From positions 1-33,040 of the forward strand of contig CAIWRI010000010.1 of NCBI GenBank assembly GCA_903915035.1: a stretch of 33,040 bases of DNA, read 5' to 3'. This DNA comes from an uncultured Nitrosomonadales bacterium. Lineage in GTDB: Bacteria > Pseudomonadota > Gammaproteobacteria > Burkholderiales > Gallionellaceae. The notes under the pieces were generated by a model, which worked only from the letters and a program-made list of their open reading frames with translations, searched no databases and had not been told where the DNA came from. The position numbers and the translations under genes are program-made. Below are positions 23,591 through 32,951 of this stretch, one piece after another. Within the stretch, counting starts at the first letter, position 1; every line of letters begins with the position of its first letter.

Positions 23591-24673
23591 TCAGACATTG
23601 CCTATACCGCTGGTGGGCAGCTTGATCTCACGGGCAAAGTCCAACATGCGTTTGATCGGCTGTACCGCGCGTGGAATGATAGCAGGATCAACCGTAATTT
23701 CATTCGTGCCAGTTTCCAGCACTTTTGCCAGATTGGTCAGACTATTCATCGCCATCCACGGACAGTGACTGCAACTGATGCAATTTGCTCCTGCCCCTGA
23801 TGTCGGCGCGTCAAGGAACAGCTTGTCAGGGCACAGCCTGCGCATTTTGTGCAAAATACCGTTGTCTGTTGCGACAATGAACGTTTTAGCAGATGAGCGT
23901 TGCGCAGCGGTAATCAACTGCGTGGTGGACCCGATCACATCCGCCAGCTGAATCACGGCACGCGGCGATTCAGGATGCACCAGCACGAGGCAGCCCGGAT
24001 GCTCAGCTTTGAGTGCAAGCAGTTCGCGCGCCTTGTATTCATCATGCACCACACAAGCCCCTTGCCACAACAACATGTCAGCTCCGGTCTGCTCCTGCAC
24101 ATAATTGCCCAGATGTCGGTCCGGCGCCCAGAGTATCTTTTTCCCCTGTTCATGCAGATATTTGATTACCGGCAACGCGATGGAACTGGTCACCATCCAG
24201 TCGGCACGCGCCTTCACCGCCGCACTGGTATTGGCATAGACCACAACGGTGCGGTCCGGATGCGCATCGCAAAATGCGGCGAATTGATCGGCAGGACACC
24301 CCAGGTCAAGTGAGCACTCTGCCGCCAGATCAGGCATCAGTACGCGCTTTTCCGGATTGAGGATTTTTGCGGTTTCGCCCATGAAACGCACACCGGCCAC
24401 CACGATGGTTTTAGCCGGGTGCTTGTGACCAAAATTAGCCATATCCAGTGAATCGGAGACGATACCACCCGTTGCTTCCGCCAGATCCTGCAAGTCGGCA
24501 TGCACATAATAATGTGCCACCAGTACCGCATCCTGTTCAATCAACAGTCGCCTGATGCGTGCAATCAATTCGGACTTTTCCTGTTCATCCGGCAGATCCG
24601 GCACACTGGCCCAAGCCGTAGCGGTGACTAAACCGGGATGGTCATAGGGAATTGAAATACTATTTTTATTCAT
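23591..24673 (-). CDS. nadA: Quinolinate synthase
   Basis: The protein has 360 residues. The cysteines for the 4Fe-4S cluster are visible: Cys120 ([12 protein letters not shown]), Cys207 ([11 protein letters not shown]) and the ISCSHCPWM group at 298-304. [18 protein letters not shown] and [16 protein letters not shown] are conserved substrate-binding blocks. It condenses iminoaspartate and dihydroxyacetone phosphate to quinolinate for NAD. The ATG overlaps the nudB stop by eight bases (ATGAATAA), so it is the last gene of the fmdB-aspS run. Confidence 0.96.
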   Translation of the reverse strand: MNKNSISIPYDHPGLVTATAWASVPDLPDEQEKSELIARIRRLLIEQDAVLVAHYYVHADLQDLAEATGGIVSDSLDMANFGHKHPAKTIVVAGVRFMGETAKILNPEKRVLMPDLAAECSLDLGCPADQFAAFCDAHPDRTVVVYANTSAAVKARADWMVTSSIALPVIKYLHEQGKKILWAPDRHLGNYVQEQTGADMLLWQGACVVHDEYKARELLALKAEHPGCLVLVHPESPRAVIQLADVIGSTTQLITAAQRSSAKTFIVATDNGILHKMRRLCPDKLFLDAPTSGAGANCISCSHCPWMAMNSLTNLAKVLETGTNEITVDPAIIPRAVQPIKRMLDFAREIKLPTSGIGNV

Positions 24674-25142
24674 GGAGTTTCCTGATTACGCGCTGAGGCA
24701 GTTGCAAGATCATGTCACGGTTACTGGGCGAGAAAACCTTATCAGCCGCAGCCTGTAACGGCAACCATTGATAATTCAGATGTTCTCTTGGTGAGATTTT
24801 GATCTCCACCCGGACCGGTAATTGCACACCAAACACATGTTCGACATTTTGTGTAACGCCGACCGGGTAACGATGCTGCCAGTGCGGATAAATTTCATAG
24901 TGATTCTGACATTGCCAGTCGCTAAGCTCATATTGTCCGGCAACCAAACCGGTTTCCTCAAGCACTTCGCGTATCGCCGTCTCACGCATGGTTTCCTCAC
25001 CATCGCGACTGCCGGTTACGGATTGCCAGTATCCCGGGAGATCGGCGCGCTCAAGCAGCAACACCTCAATATCCGATTCAGTTAAAGGATTTGAGTTATA
25101 GATTACCGCCAAAATTGAAACAGGCTGCTTGTTTCCAGGCAT
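24666..25142 (-). CDS. nudB: Dihydroneopterin triphosphate diphosphatase
   Basis: The protein has 158 residues. The Nudix box is [17 protein letters not shown] continuing [30 protein letters not shown] and [11 protein letters not shown] fit the NudB subgroup that removes pyrophosphate from dihydroneopterin triphosphate early in folate synthesis. ATG 25142 lies three bases after the barstar stop, and a GTG immediately before it is also possible. nudB near aspS is a common order in betaproteobacteria. Confidence 0.88.
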   Translation of the reverse strand: MPGNKQPVSILAVIYNSNPLTESDIEVLLLERADLPGYWQSVTGSRDGEETMRETAIREVLEETGLVAGQYELSDWQCQNHYEIYPHWQHRYPVGVTQNVEHVFGVQLPVRVEIKISPREHLNYQWLPLQAAADKVFSPSNRDMILQLPQRVIRKLHE

Positions 25143-25145
25143 CAC

Positions 25146-25544
25146 TCAGGCGAAAAATATCCAGAACGGCTTGTTGCGTTGACGCCAGTACACCACCGTA
25201 TCATCGAAAATATCCTGTGCAATTTCACGGTCGTTGGAGGATAAACCCAAAGTGGAACTGACATTGCGTAACAGCAGAACATAACCTGGCGCTGCATCCC
25301 ATGACAAATCGCACAGCAAATCAACCAGCGCATCCCAGTTTTCACCAAACTCACCCGGAAACCGCGTTGCACCGGCCAGAACATTGAGCACATTTTTTTT
25401 GCCCTTGATGCCTTTAAAATCAGCTTCAAACAAGGCAAATCCTGCCTCATCGGCCAGCTCCAACAGCAATTCCACACTGGAGTCCAGCTTATAACAACCC
25501 GCCGCCGCCAGGTTATTCAGTTGTGGTGCTGCAACTACGTCCAT
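25146..25544 (-). CDS. Barstar-family ribonuclease inhibitor
   Basis: The protein has 132 residues. FALFEADFKGIKGKKNVLNV, PGEFGENWDALVDLLCDLSW and GYVLLLRN match barstar: the buried helix and strand around GENWDAL form the face that blocks barnase-type RNases. No signal peptide, so it stays in the cytoplasm. ATG 25544 has GGGAG five bases upstream and begins two bases after the stop of the RNase gene. A longer frame starting at 25562 would overlap that gene and is less likely. Gene order RNase then inhibitor suggests it protects the cell from its own RNase. Confidence 0.88.
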   Translation of the reverse strand: MDVVAAPQLNNLAAAGCYKLDSSVELLLELADEAGFALFEADFKGIKGKKNVLNVLAGATRFPGEFGENWDALVDLLCDLSWDAAPGYVLLLRNVSSTLGLSSNDREIAQDIFDDTVVYWRQRNKPFWIFFA

Positions 25545-25546
25545 GA

Positions 25547-25930
25547 TTACTCCCGTATCCATTTGAAGGTTTTATAATGATCTGCGCTGTAATAATACTC
25601 ACCCGGACGACCTGCGATAATGCGGAGTACGCCCCGGTTGTGCGCACCTGGTGTTTTCACTGTGTATTCATGGTAATAGTTACGCGCCTGCTTAGGCAAG
25701 ACGTGCTCATAATTACTGAATACTTCACCGTCACGTGAATAATGAAACGGTCCGCCCTGTTTGACCAAACGCAAGGTATTGCGTGCCTCAAGCGGCAAGG
25801 CAGCCACCTCGCTCACCTGCAAGACTGCCGGGGCAGGCACTGCAGGCTGCGTTTTTTCAGGCTTACAGGCTTGCAAAAACAGCATGCCGAATAAGATGAG
25901 AAAAATAAGGCGCACAGCTTTAAACTCCAT
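25547..25930 (-). CDS. Lipoprotein guanyl-specific ribonuclease (RNase Sa/barnase family)
   Basis: The protein has 127 residues. It has a lipoprotein signal peptide: MEFKAVRLIFLILFGMLF followed by lipobox LQAC, with Cys21 as the lipidated residue. The catalytic domain closely follows Streptomyces RNase Sa: GGPFHYSRDGEVFSNYE, NYYHEYTVKTPGA (Glu88 as general base), NRGVLRII (Arg103) and SADHYKTFKWI (His118). These enzymes cut RNA after guanosine. It would sit on the outer side of the inner membrane or in the outer membrane, with barstar in the cytoplasm. It starts eight bases after aspS. Confidence 0.88.
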   Translation of the reverse strand: MEFKAVRLIFLILFGMLFLQACKPEKTQPAVPAPAVLQVSEVAALPLEARNTLRLVKQGGPFHYSRDGEVFSNYEHVLPKQARNYYHEYTVKTPGAHNRGVLRIIAGRPGEYYYSADHYKTFKWIRE

Positions 25931-25938
25931 ATTGATTA

Positions 25939-27732
25939 TTAAATTTCTGTCGTCGTTTGCATTGGCTGACGCAAACGAATATGCAAATCACGTAACTGCC
26001 GCTCATCTACCGGGGACGGGGCTTGTGTCAACAGACATTGCGCACGCTGCGTCTTCGGGAAAGCGATCACGTCGCGTATCGAATCTGATCCGGTCATCAT
26101 GGTCACGATGCGATCCAGACCGAAGGCCAGACCACCGTGCGGCGGTGCACCATACTGCAATGCATCCAGCAGGAAGCCGAATTTGAGTTGCGCTTCTTCC
26201 GCACCGATATTGAGTGCGCGAAATACCTGACTCTGCACCTCAGCCTTATGAATACGCACCGAACCACCGCCCAGTTCCGAGCCGTTCAAGGCCAGATCGT
26301 AGGCCTTGGCCAGACACTTGCCCGGATCAGTTGCAAGTAATGCAAGATGCTCGTCCTTGGGCGCGGTGAACGGATGATGACAGGCATTCCAGCGTTTGCC
26401 TTCTTCGTCGTATTCAAACATCGGAAAATCCACCACCCACAAAGGCTCCCAGGCGTGGCCGTTGACATGACCCTTTTCATGACCAATCTTGCAGCGCAAA
26501 GCACCCAATGCATCGTTGACGACTTTTTCCTTGTCCGCGCCGAAGAATATGATGTCGCCATTTGCAGCGCCTGTGCGTTCGATCACAGCTCTCAGCGCGG
26601 TTTCGTGGAGGTTTTTCACGATAGGGGATTGCAGACCGGTTTCATTCGGCTGCGTGATGTCATTGACTTTGATGTAAGCCAGCCCCTTCGCGCCGTAGAT
26701 GCCGACAAATTTGGTATATTCGTCGATTTCTCCACGTGTGAATGCCGCGCCACCTGGCACACGCATCGCCGCAATGCGACCTGTCGCCGAATTTGCCACG
26801 CCGGCGAATACCTTAAAGGCCACATCTTTCATCACATCCGTGACTTCGGTCAACTCCAGCGTCACGCGCAAGTCCGGTTTATCGGAACCGAAACGCGCCA
26901 TCGCCTCGGCATAGGTCATGCGCGGAAAGGGATTTGGCAGCTCCACATCCAATGTTTCCTTGAAAACAGTGCGGATCAACTCTTCGGTCAACGCAGTAAT
27001 CTGCGTTTCGTTTAAAAATGAAGTTTCAATATCCACCTGGGTGAATTCCGGCTGGCGATCGGCGCGCAAATCTTCATCACGGAAACATTTGGTGATTTGA
27101 TAATAACGGTCAAAACCCGATACCATCAGCAACTGCTTGAACAATTGCGGTGATTGCGGCAAGGCAAAAAACTCTCCCGGATGCACACGTGAAGGCACCA
27201 GATAATCGCGCGCACCTTCCGGCGTAGACTTGGTGAGCATCGGCGTTTCAATATCAATAAAGCCACGACTATCCAGAAAATTGCGGAACGCCCTTGTCAC
27301 TTTATAGCGCAACATCAGGTTCTTTTGCATCTGCGGACGACGTAAATCGATCACGCGATGCGTCAGTCGCACATTTTCCGACAGATTATCGTCATCCAAC
27401 TGGAACGGCGGCGTGATTGAAGCATTCAATACTTCAATTTCCTGACACAGAATTTCGATTTCCCCGCTGATCAAGTTGCTGTTGGAAGCACCCTCGGGGC
27501 GACGACGCACCAAACCGGTAATACGCAACACATACTCGCTACGCACAGATTCGGCAACTTTAAACATTGCTTCCTGCTCCGGATTACAAACGACTTGGGC
27601 CAGACCTTCACGATCACGCAAGTCGATGAAAATGACCCCGCCATGATCGCGGCGGCGATGTGCCCAGCCGCAAATACTGACGGTTTGATCAAGTTGGTCG
27701 GTGTTCAGGGTGCCGCAATAATGTGTACGCAT
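25939..27732 (-). CDS. aspS: Aspartyl-tRNA synthetase, probably non-discriminating
   Basis: The protein has 597 residues. The N-terminal anticodon-binding OB fold has [19 protein letters not shown]. The class II core has [39 protein letters not shown] and, near the end, [15 protein letters not shown] (motif 3). The bacterial GAD insertion lies in the middle. E. coli AspRS, which charges only tRNA-Asp, has Leu after RRRD; here it is His30, as in non-discriminating enzymes that also charge tRNA-Asn and need GatCAB. That is inference from one residue. It is the third gene of a tight run, 20 bases after DUF502. Confidence 0.97.
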   Translation of the reverse strand: MRTHYCGTLNTDQLDQTVSICGWAHRRRDHGGVIFIDLRDREGLAQVVCNPEQEAMFKVAESVRSEYVLRITGLVRRRPEGASNSNLISGEIEILCQEIEVLNASITPPFQLDDDNLSENVRLTHRVIDLRRPQMQKNLMLRYKVTRAFRNFLDSRGFIDIETPMLTKSTPEGARDYLVPSRVHPGEFFALPQSPQLFKQLLMVSGFDRYYQITKCFRDEDLRADRQPEFTQVDIETSFLNETQITALTEELIRTVFKETLDVELPNPFPRMTYAEAMARFGSDKPDLRVTLELTEVTDVMKDVAFKVFAGVANSATGRIAAMRVPGGAAFTRGEIDEYTKFVGIYGAKGLAYIKVNDITQPNETGLQSPIVKNLHETALRAVIERTGAANGDIIFFGADKEKVVNDALGALRCKIGHEKGHVNGHAWEPLWVVDFPMFEYDEEGKRWNACHHPFTAPKDEHLALLATDPGKCLAKAYDLALNGSELGGGSVRIHKAEVQSQVFRALNIGAEEAQLKFGFLLDALQYGAPPHGGLAFGLDRIVTMMTGSDSIRDVIAFPKTQRAQCLLTQAPSPVDERQLRDLHIRLRQPMQTTTEI

Positions 27733-27752
27733 AGTTTTTAAGAATAAATTGG

Positions 27753-28355
27753 TTAAGGCGTAAGTTCCGGTTTAACGTCGGAGACCACACCCATTGAAAC
27801 AATAGAGCGCAAAGCCACATCCACCGTCATATCCAGCACAATGGTGTCCGCTTTGCGCACAAAGAAATAAAAGCCGTTTACCGGACTGGGGGTCGTAGGA
27901 ATGAACACGGCCACGTACTCCTCGTCCATCTTGCTTGCAACTTCATGTGGCACGTTAGTTTGAAAAGCCAGCGACCACGCATCTGGATGCGGGTAGCGCA
28001 CCAGCAACACCTGACGAAACGAATTCCCGCTACCGGACAACAAAGTATCGCTGACTTGCTTGACTCCCTTGTAAATACTGCCAACAAAGGGAATATGTTG
28101 CATCGCCATTTCGGAAGCTGCCCATAGCCGCTGACCGAACACATTGCGTATCAACAAGCCTGTGATGAACACCACCGCGAAAGTCAGGATAATTCCCAGT
28201 CCCGGCACAGGGAAAGGCAGGAAATTAACCGGTTGCCAGTGTTTTGGCAATAGCAGCAAGGTCTGATCCATCGTCGTGATGATCAGATTCAACACCCAGA
28301 AGGTGATACCCAATGGCACCCAGACCAGCAGACCGGTGACGAGAAATTTTTTCAT
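27753..28355 (-). CDS. DUF502 membrane protein
   Basis: The protein has 200 residues. Two membrane helices occur early: [20 protein letters not shown] and [18 protein letters not shown]. Then [20 protein letters not shown] and the C-terminal [19 protein letters not shown] give the DUF502 pattern. The biochemical function is unknown. ATG 28355 lies two bases after the fmdB stop, so the two are coupled; a longer in-frame start at 28406 would overlap fmdB. Its place between fmdB and aspS is a conserved betaproteobacterial arrangement. Confidence 0.9.
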   Translation of the reverse strand: MKKFLVTGLLVWVPLGITFWVLNLIITTMDQTLLLLPKHWQPVNFLPFPVPGLGIILTFAVVFITGLLIRNVFGQRLWAASEMAMQHIPFVGSIYKGVKQVSDTLLSGSGNSFRQVLLVRYPHPDAWSLAFQTNVPHEVASKMDEEYVAVFIPTTPSPVNGFYFFVRKADTIVLDMTVDVALRSIVSMGVVSDVKPELTP

Positions 28356-28357
28356 GC

Positions 28358-28600
28358 TCAGCTGTTGGCCGCCGGACAGGAAGCGGCACTGGCGCAAGGG
28401 GCACACTCCGTTTTTGGCTTGCTCTTGAAATCTGTTGCGTAATAGCCATTGCCCTTCAACTGAAAACCCGCGGCAGTCAATTGCTTGGTAAAACTTTCCT
28501 TGCCGCAGTCAGGGCAGGTATGGAGCGGATCATCGCTCATTTTTTGCATCACATCCTGTTGCAGACCGCACTCGGCGCATGCATAAGCATAAATTGGCAT
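28358..28600 (-). CDS. FmdB-family zinc-ribbon protein
   Basis: The protein has 80 residues. MPIYAYACAECGLQQDVMQK and HTCPDCGKESFTKQL supply two CxxC knuckles for one zinc. GFQLKGNGYYATDFK is also typical. An extra C-terminal tail ECAPCASAASCPA has three more cysteines. Members are called putative regulators on weak evidence. First gene of the fmdB-to-nadA run: TATAAT lies about 35 bases upstream and AGGA precedes the ATG. Confidence 0.9.
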   Translation of the reverse strand: MPIYAYACAECGLQQDVMQKMSDDPLHTCPDCGKESFTKQLTAAGFQLKGNGYYATDFKSKPKTECAPCASAASCPAANS

Positions 28601-28632
28601 GGTTTTCCTATCAAATGATTTGAAAATTGGGC

Positions 28633-28638
28633 ATTATA
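28633..28638 (-). promoter_or_regulatory. Candidate -10 box of the fmdB-aspS-nadA operon
   Basis: A perfect TATAAT on the minus strand at 28638-28633 would give a start near 28626, about 26 bases before fmdB. The -35 is weak. Confidence 0.5.
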
Positions 28639-29098
28639 GCCTGAGCACTAAGCTGCGGCACGATTTTCTGCCCGTAACGCTCAGATTTTGGCCTGCAAAC
28701 CCGCTATATATTAAAATTTCCTCAACGCGACCAATAATGAGGGCTAATCGCCAGAATTCAAGATGCCTTACTACTGATTAATGAAATTTTCTGCTTAAAC
28801 AAAGCTGACACGAAGCAACATCAACAGTTCCTCCGAGCTGCTTGAGCCGGGCCAGGTCATTACCCTCACAGCCTTTGCCATCACACTGGCTGACCCCGTG
28901 CGCAGGTCCAACCTGAGCGGCAGCTGTGGCTTTTTTATCGCCCGAAAAGTATGCAGCATGTATAATGGGCGCACCCTGTGTAAAACCAATCCGCACAGCG
29001 GTCTCTGTAATCCACTCCCGATCGCTAGATCATACAATTCGTCTGCCCCGATTGGTGCCGCTCAAACCAGAGCGTCAGGCCGTCGCAGGAGTTATGCT
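28639..29098. other. Intergenic region and long leader of rhlE
   Basis: About 500 bases separate fmdB from rhlE. The plus strand has a perfect TATAAT at 28961-28966 without a good -35, giving a ~125-base rhlE leader. Open frames on either strand here (plus from 28898, minus 28778-28996) have no ribosome site or recognisable domain. Nothing else seen. Confidence 0.45.
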
Positions 29099-30595
29099 TT
29101 GCCAAATAACAATACCGCTATCACCTTCGCCAGCCTGAATCTGGCTGAGCCCTTAATGCGCGCCATTCATGACGCGGGTTACACACAACCTACTCCGGTC
29201 CAGGCGCAGGCCATTCCGCTGGTTCTGGCCGGTGGCGACTTACTCGCCGGCGCACAGACCGGCACCGGGAAGACCGCCGGATTTACCCTGCCGGTCTTGC
29301 ATCTGCTCAACGCAAAACCGGCTGCAAATCCGCGTCCGGGTTGCCCGCGCTGTCTGATTTTGACACCGACACGCGAGCTGGCCGCGCAAGTTGAAGAATC
29401 CGTACAAGCCTACGGTAAATATCTGCCGCTTAAATCATTAGTGATGTTTGGCGGTGTAAACATCAATCCGCAAATCAAAGCATTGCGCTCTCAGGTCGAC
29501 ATTCTGGTCGCCACGCCGGGACGCCTGCTCGATCACTTAAGCCAGAAGACGCTGGATCTGTCCGCTGTGGAAATTCTGATCCTGGATGAAGCTGACCGCA
29601 TGCTGGATATGGGTTTTATCCGCGACATCAAGAAAATTCTCGCGCTGCTGCCGAAGAAACGTCAAAACCTGCTGTTCTCGGCCACCTTCTCTGAAGAAAT
29701 CAAGACCTTATCAGACGGCCTGCTGAATAATCCCGGCTTTGTTGAAGTCGCACGCCGTAACACCACCTCGGAACTGGTCACGCAGAGCGTGCACATGGTG
29801 GCGCAAAAACTAAAAAGCCATTTGCTCTCGCATCTGATCAAGCATTACGACTGGAAACAGGTGCTGGTGTTCACCCGCACCAAACACGGTGCAAACCGCT
29901 TAGCCGAAAAGTTGAATGCAGATGGTATTCCGGCTGCGGCAATTCATGGCAACAAGAGTCAATCGGCACGCACCAAGGCTTTGTCGCAATTTAAAGACGG
30001 CACCATGCCGGTACTGGTTGCCACCGACATCGCCGCACGCGGTCTGGACATCGACATGTTGCCACATGTAGTGAATTTTGAGTTGCCCAACGTTCCGGAA
30101 GATTACGTACACCGCATCGGCAGAACCGGGCGCGCAGGCAGCAATGGCGCGGCGGTATCACTGGTGGACAATGAAGAATTACAACACCTCAAAGACATTG
30201 AGCGGCTGATCAAGACACAAATACCGAGAGTCAACTTCGACAGCTTTGTGCCGCCAACACATATTCCGGCTGAGGCACCACGTCCGCCGCGCCCCGCACA
30301 CGGCCAGAAACGCCACAGCAACACAACCAACCGCCCCCAGCAAGCGCCAAGCGGCAATCGTCCGCCACGCGAAGGACAAATGCCACGCGCGACTGATCCG
30401 ACCAGTCCTCGTCAAGCACGCCCGCCGCGTGATTCACAGGCCCGCGATCAACAAGCACGCCAACCGGCAAGTCAAGCTCGCACCGCCCGCCCGGCAGCGC
30501 CCGCAGAAAAACTTTTGTCGGAAGCCGCCCGCCATCAGGCGATGCCGCAACCCGCATTATTCTCACCCAGACCTGCTGCAAGACGCGGCAAGTAG
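29099..30595 (+). CDS. rhlE: DEAD-box RNA helicase, RhlE type
   Basis: About 498 residues. The Q motif region ([31 protein letters not shown]) is followed by [29 protein letters not shown] ([14 protein letters not shown]), SAT and [10 protein letters not shown]. The last ~115 residues are rich in Pro, Arg, Gln and Ala, a disordered RNA-binding tail usual in RhlE. It unwinds structured RNA in ribosome assembly and RNA turnover, often in the cold. I start at TTG 29099 because AGGAG lies seven bases before and the conserved N-terminus begins here. The frame is open back to 28898, but that extension is unlike any helicase. Confidence 0.93.
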   Translation: MPNNNTAITFASLNLAEPLMRAIHDAGYTQPTPVQAQAIPLVLAGGDLLAGAQTGTGKTAGFTLPVLHLLNAKPAANPRPGCPRCLILTPTRELAAQVEESVQAYGKYLPLKSLVMFGGVNINPQIKALRSQVDILVATPGRLLDHLSQKTLDLSAVEILILDEADRMLDMGFIRDIKKILALLPKKRQNLLFSATFSEEIKTLSDGLLNNPGFVEVARRNTTSELVTQSVHMVAQKLKSHLLSHLIKHYDWKQVLVFTRTKHGANRLAEKLNADGIPAAAIHGNKSQSARTKALSQFKDGTMPVLVATDIAARGLDIDMLPHVVNFELPNVPEDYVHRIGRTGRAGSNGAAVSLVDNEELQHLKDIERLIKTQIPRVNFDSFVPPTHIPAEAPRPPRPAHGQKRHSNTTNRPQQAPSGNRPPREGQMPRATDPTSPRQARPPRDSQARDQQARQPASQARTARPAAPAEKLLSEAARHQAMPQPALFSPRPAARRGK

Positions 30596-30618
30596 TTACA
30601 GGCAAATTATTATTTACC

Positions 30619-30643
30619 GTTCCTGCACTACAAATGCAGGAAC
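30619..30643 (+). other. Hairpin between rhlE and the small lysine-rich gene
   Basis: GTTCCTGCA (30619-30627) and TGCAGGAAC (30635-30643) are perfect 9-base arms with a 7-base loop. No T-run follows. It lies 16 bases before the next ATG. Confidence 0.6.
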
Positions 30644-30659
30644 ACATCAGGACATCATC

Positions 30660-30809
30660 ATGGCAAAAACCAATTACACCTTCGAAAAACGACAAAAAGA
30701 ATTAGCTAAACAAAAAAAACAGGCGGATAAACTGCTGAAGAAAACCGCAGCAAAAGAAGATCAGGCTGAACAACCTCAGGCAACAACTGACGAGAACGCC
30801 GCCGATTAA
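30660..30809 (+). CDS. Small lysine-rich hypothetical protein
   Basis: The protein has 49 residues: MAKTNYTFEKRQKELAKQKK, then a Lys/Ala/Glu/Gln-rich helix and an acidic end (TTDENAAD). No membrane segment. AGGA lies eight bases before ATG 30660. The charge pattern (basic half, acidic tail) and FEKRQKELAKQKK resemble small, widely annotated unknown proteins of proteobacteria. It lies 64 bases downstream of rhlE on the same strand, so it may be co-transcribed and could act on RNA, but nothing shows that directly. Confidence 0.7.
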   Translation: MAKTNYTFEKRQKELAKQKKQADKLLKKTAAKEDQAEQPQATTDENAAD

Positions 30810-31370
30810 AATTGCTTCAGCAGGCAAGGTTGTCATCCCCGCGAACCAGACAGCGACTTTTTAATCGTTTATTGATTGTTTAGTCACGCCCTGGTTGCTT
30901 CATCAGACGGGGAGCCAGTGCCTTTAATTTATCTGAAGCCCCGCTTGCACGACAAAGCTGCACAACGCCCATTGCGCCCATCCATGCCACCCTGATTACT
31001 CAGATTCATACGGCTTTTTGCGCGCCTGCCCGATAATTCTCACCCGAGCCATACCACTCAATTTGAGATGATAGCTGCCGGATTCCCGCCATTCTCTGCC
31101 GCCCCGACACAAAGCCCGTTTTTTCCTGTCTGACAAACCAGCCTGCGGGAAGCTCGAAATAAGCGCAAGGCGAATTCCCTTTTCGGCGTGCATCAAATCC
31201 TCTTTGCTACAAAAATCTGCAATCTGCTCGATGGTATACCGCCAGACCGCGTGTTTGCGTTGATCGTCGATATTAGCAATACGCGCCTCAAGACTGGCTG
31301 TCCCGACAGTTGGCACGTCATTCATCACTGAAGTCAGGCGACACGCCGGCAAAGTTGCTATTCTGTACAA
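30810..31370. other. Mostly gene-free stretch after the small lysine-rich gene
   Basis: Apart from the weak minus-strand frame at 30996-31325, no gene, terminator or repeat can be supported here. Confidence 0.4.
30996..31325 (-). CDS. Uncertain hypothetical ORF
   Basis: The frame encodes 109 residues from ATG 31325. The first half (MNDVPTVGTASLEARIANID, then YTIEQIADFCSKEDLMHAEKG) has a protein-like mix of residues. The second half is rich in Arg, Ser and Gly and looks random. No ribosome site, no recognised domain, and it sits in a region of decayed DNA. It could be a real gene with a damaged end or chance. Confidence 0.2.
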   Translation of the reverse strand: MNDVPTVGTASLEARIANIDDQRKHAVWRYTIEQIADFCSKEDLMHAEKGIRLALISSFPQAGLSDRKKRALCRGGREWRESGSYHLKLSGMARVRIIGQARKKPYESE

Positions 31371-31592
31371 ATGAAAAAAACACCGCTTGATTTGCCCCCT
31401 GCATACTTGTCGAGTACGTTTGCTCAGGCGACGGGCTTGCCGGCGATGGTGAATGGCAAAATGAGTCATAATCAGGTGACGCGTTTGCTCGCCGCACGGA
31501 AATAGACCTCGAAGACTTTATGCCACGAGGTCAAGCCGACGGTGCATCGGATTGAATTGGAAGGTGACATAATGATTTTTGACGCGGGATAG
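31371..31592 (+). pseudogene. N-terminal remnant of a DDE transposase
   Basis: From ATG 31371 the frame reads YLSSTFAQATGLPAMVNGKM then SHNQVTRLLAARK, stops at TAG 31503-31505, and continues in the same frame TSKTLCHEVKPTVHRIELEG then DIMIFD, ending at TAG 31590-31592. From memory this matches the start of IS4/IS701-type transposases (…SHDRVTRFL…TSKDLWREVKP…LIFDD). The catalytic core is gone. A possible C-terminal trace (TSQFAL, then QHLKFLRC in another frame) occurs at about 31750-31815. No terminal inverted repeats were found. Confidence 0.55.
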
Positions 31593-31867
31593 CGAAAAGA
31601 TTAGCGTTCTGAACAAAAATTACTGAAAGGTGGCCATACTTTATAAATTGTTAAGGTCCGACGCTGTCATGGCAAAATCTTCCCTCGTCGCAGCGCCCCG
31701 CAAAACAATGCGGCATCCAAATTGGAGCGCCAGAAGATCGAAGACAAGACCAGCCAATTTGCATTAAGCGCTTTGCCGGCGTGACGTTTGTGCAGCACTT
31801 AAAATTTTTGCGCTGCGTAACATCAGTAAATAGATAACCACCAACGAACCATCCCTCAGGAGTGAAA

Positions 31868-32680
31868 ATGAACGAATTATGTTACTGGCTGCTTCGCGTC
31901 GACAATCAATTACTCACCATTTTTAATCCGGCGGGTGACGACGTTTTTCCATGCGGATTGCCCGCCGAATTTGCTCACCCCGCAGACAGCTTATTGCTGG
32001 GCGTCTGGCAAGGTTTGCCTTGCTATGCCGCTGAACTGGACGCCATACCCGAGCATTTTTCGGGACAACCGATGCCGGTCCGCGAGTTATTTAACCTTAT
32101 AAGTGAAAAAGCGGCGGCGTTGGCGGGGCGTGCCACGCAATTGTTGGACTGGCAGAAAAACCACCGCTATTGCGGGCACTGCGGCGCAGCAACCGTACAA
32201 AAAACGGGCGAGTTTTCCAAAGTCTGCCCCGCCTGCCAGCTGATTGTTTATCCGCGAATTTCGCCGGTAGTGATGGTGCTGATCGGACGCGGCGATGAAC
32301 TTCTGCTGGCACGCGGTGCGCATTTCAAACCCGGGGTGTTCAGTGCGCTGGCGGGATTTGTCGAAGCGGGCGAGACACTGGAGCAGTGTGCTGTTCGCGA
32401 GGTGCAGGAAGAAGTTGGCGTCGAGATTTGCAATCTGCGCTATTTTAAAAGTCAATCGTGGCCCTTTCCCGCTTCATTGATGGTCGCTTTTTTTGCCGAC
32501 TATGCAGGCGGGATGATTACGCCTGACCCGGTTGAGATTGAGGCTGCCGGCTGGTTCTCGTGTAGCGCCTTGCCGGCCTTGCCTGCACCGGCGAGCATCG
32601 CGCGGCAACTGATCGAGGCCTATTGCGCGACACGCGATTCACATCAAGACGGCCGCCCTGAGCCGGCTTGTCAGCGATAA
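31868..32680 (+). CDS. nudC: NADH pyrophosphatase / RNA NAD-decapping Nudix hydrolase
   Basis: The protein has 270 residues. A zinc ribbon (CGHCGAATVQKTGEFSKVC and PACQ) lies near residue 100. The Nudix box is GFVEAGETLEQCAVREVQEE, ending VG. The NudC signature normally written SQPWPFPxS appears here as SQSWPFPASLM, with Ser for the first Pro. NudC cleaves NADH and removes NAD caps from RNA. ATG 31868 has AGGAG five bases upstream; GTG 31862 is also in frame but overlaps that site. Confidence 0.93.
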   Translation: MNELCYWLLRVDNQLLTIFNPAGDDVFPCGLPAEFAHPADSLLLGVWQGLPCYAAELDAIPEHFSGQPMPVRELFNLISEKAAALAGRATQLLDWQKNHRYCGHCGAATVQKTGEFSKVCPACQLIVYPRISPVVMVLIGRGDELLLARGAHFKPGVFSALAGFVEAGETLEQCAVREVQEEVGVEICNLRYFKSQSWPFPASLMVAFFADYAGGMITPDPVEIEAAGWFSCSALPALPAPASIARQLIEAYCATRDSHQDGRPEPACQR

Positions 32681-32921
32681 ATAATTGCTGTTACGCAGTA
32701 ACCTCAATCAATATCAGCGGCTTCATTAGCGATGGCGCGACAGCAGCTTATTGTCTTTGGCCGTGAGTCAGGATCAGCACAGTCAAAAGGCGGTAAGCCG
32801 TAGCATCGTGAGATGATTTGCCTTTGCTTATCAAGCAATGGAGTTCAACCTGCATTCCTCACCGTAAGATGCAGACAGGTGAGACGAACTCTTTCGTGAT
32901 GTACCCTCCCCGCAATAATTC
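32681..32921 (+). other. Gene-free stretch ahead of an isolated terminator
   Basis: About 240 bases between the nudC stop and a strong plus-strand terminator. No protein frame is convincing on either strand. It could be a long nudC 3' end, a small RNA, or a leader RNA for a gene starting to the right (AGGAGG precedes ATG 33001, a nine-codon frame). No known riboswitch was recognised. Confidence 0.35.
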
Positions 32922-32951
32922 CGGGCACCTGCAACGGGTGCCCGTTTTTTT
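32922..32951 (+). terminator. Strong Rho-independent terminator
   Basis: CGGGCACC (32922-32929) and GGTGCCCG (32937-32944) form an 8-base GC-rich stem with a 7-base loop, followed at once by seven T (32945-32951). The best intrinsic terminator in the window, on the plus strand. Confidence 0.85.

Noticed and set aside
28778-28996. Cysteine-containing 72-residue minus-strand frame upstream of rhlE
   Set aside because: No ribosome site, no recognised family, and it lies across the likely rhlE promoter.
31371-31505. A 44-residue plus-strand gene
   Set aside because: Its sequence continues in the same frame past the stop with transposase-like residues, so it is a broken piece of a larger gene.
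32681-32921. Known riboswitch or tRNA-like element
   Set aside because: I looked for cobalamin, glycine, fluoride, manganese and guanidine motifs and for tRNA arms and saw none that fit.
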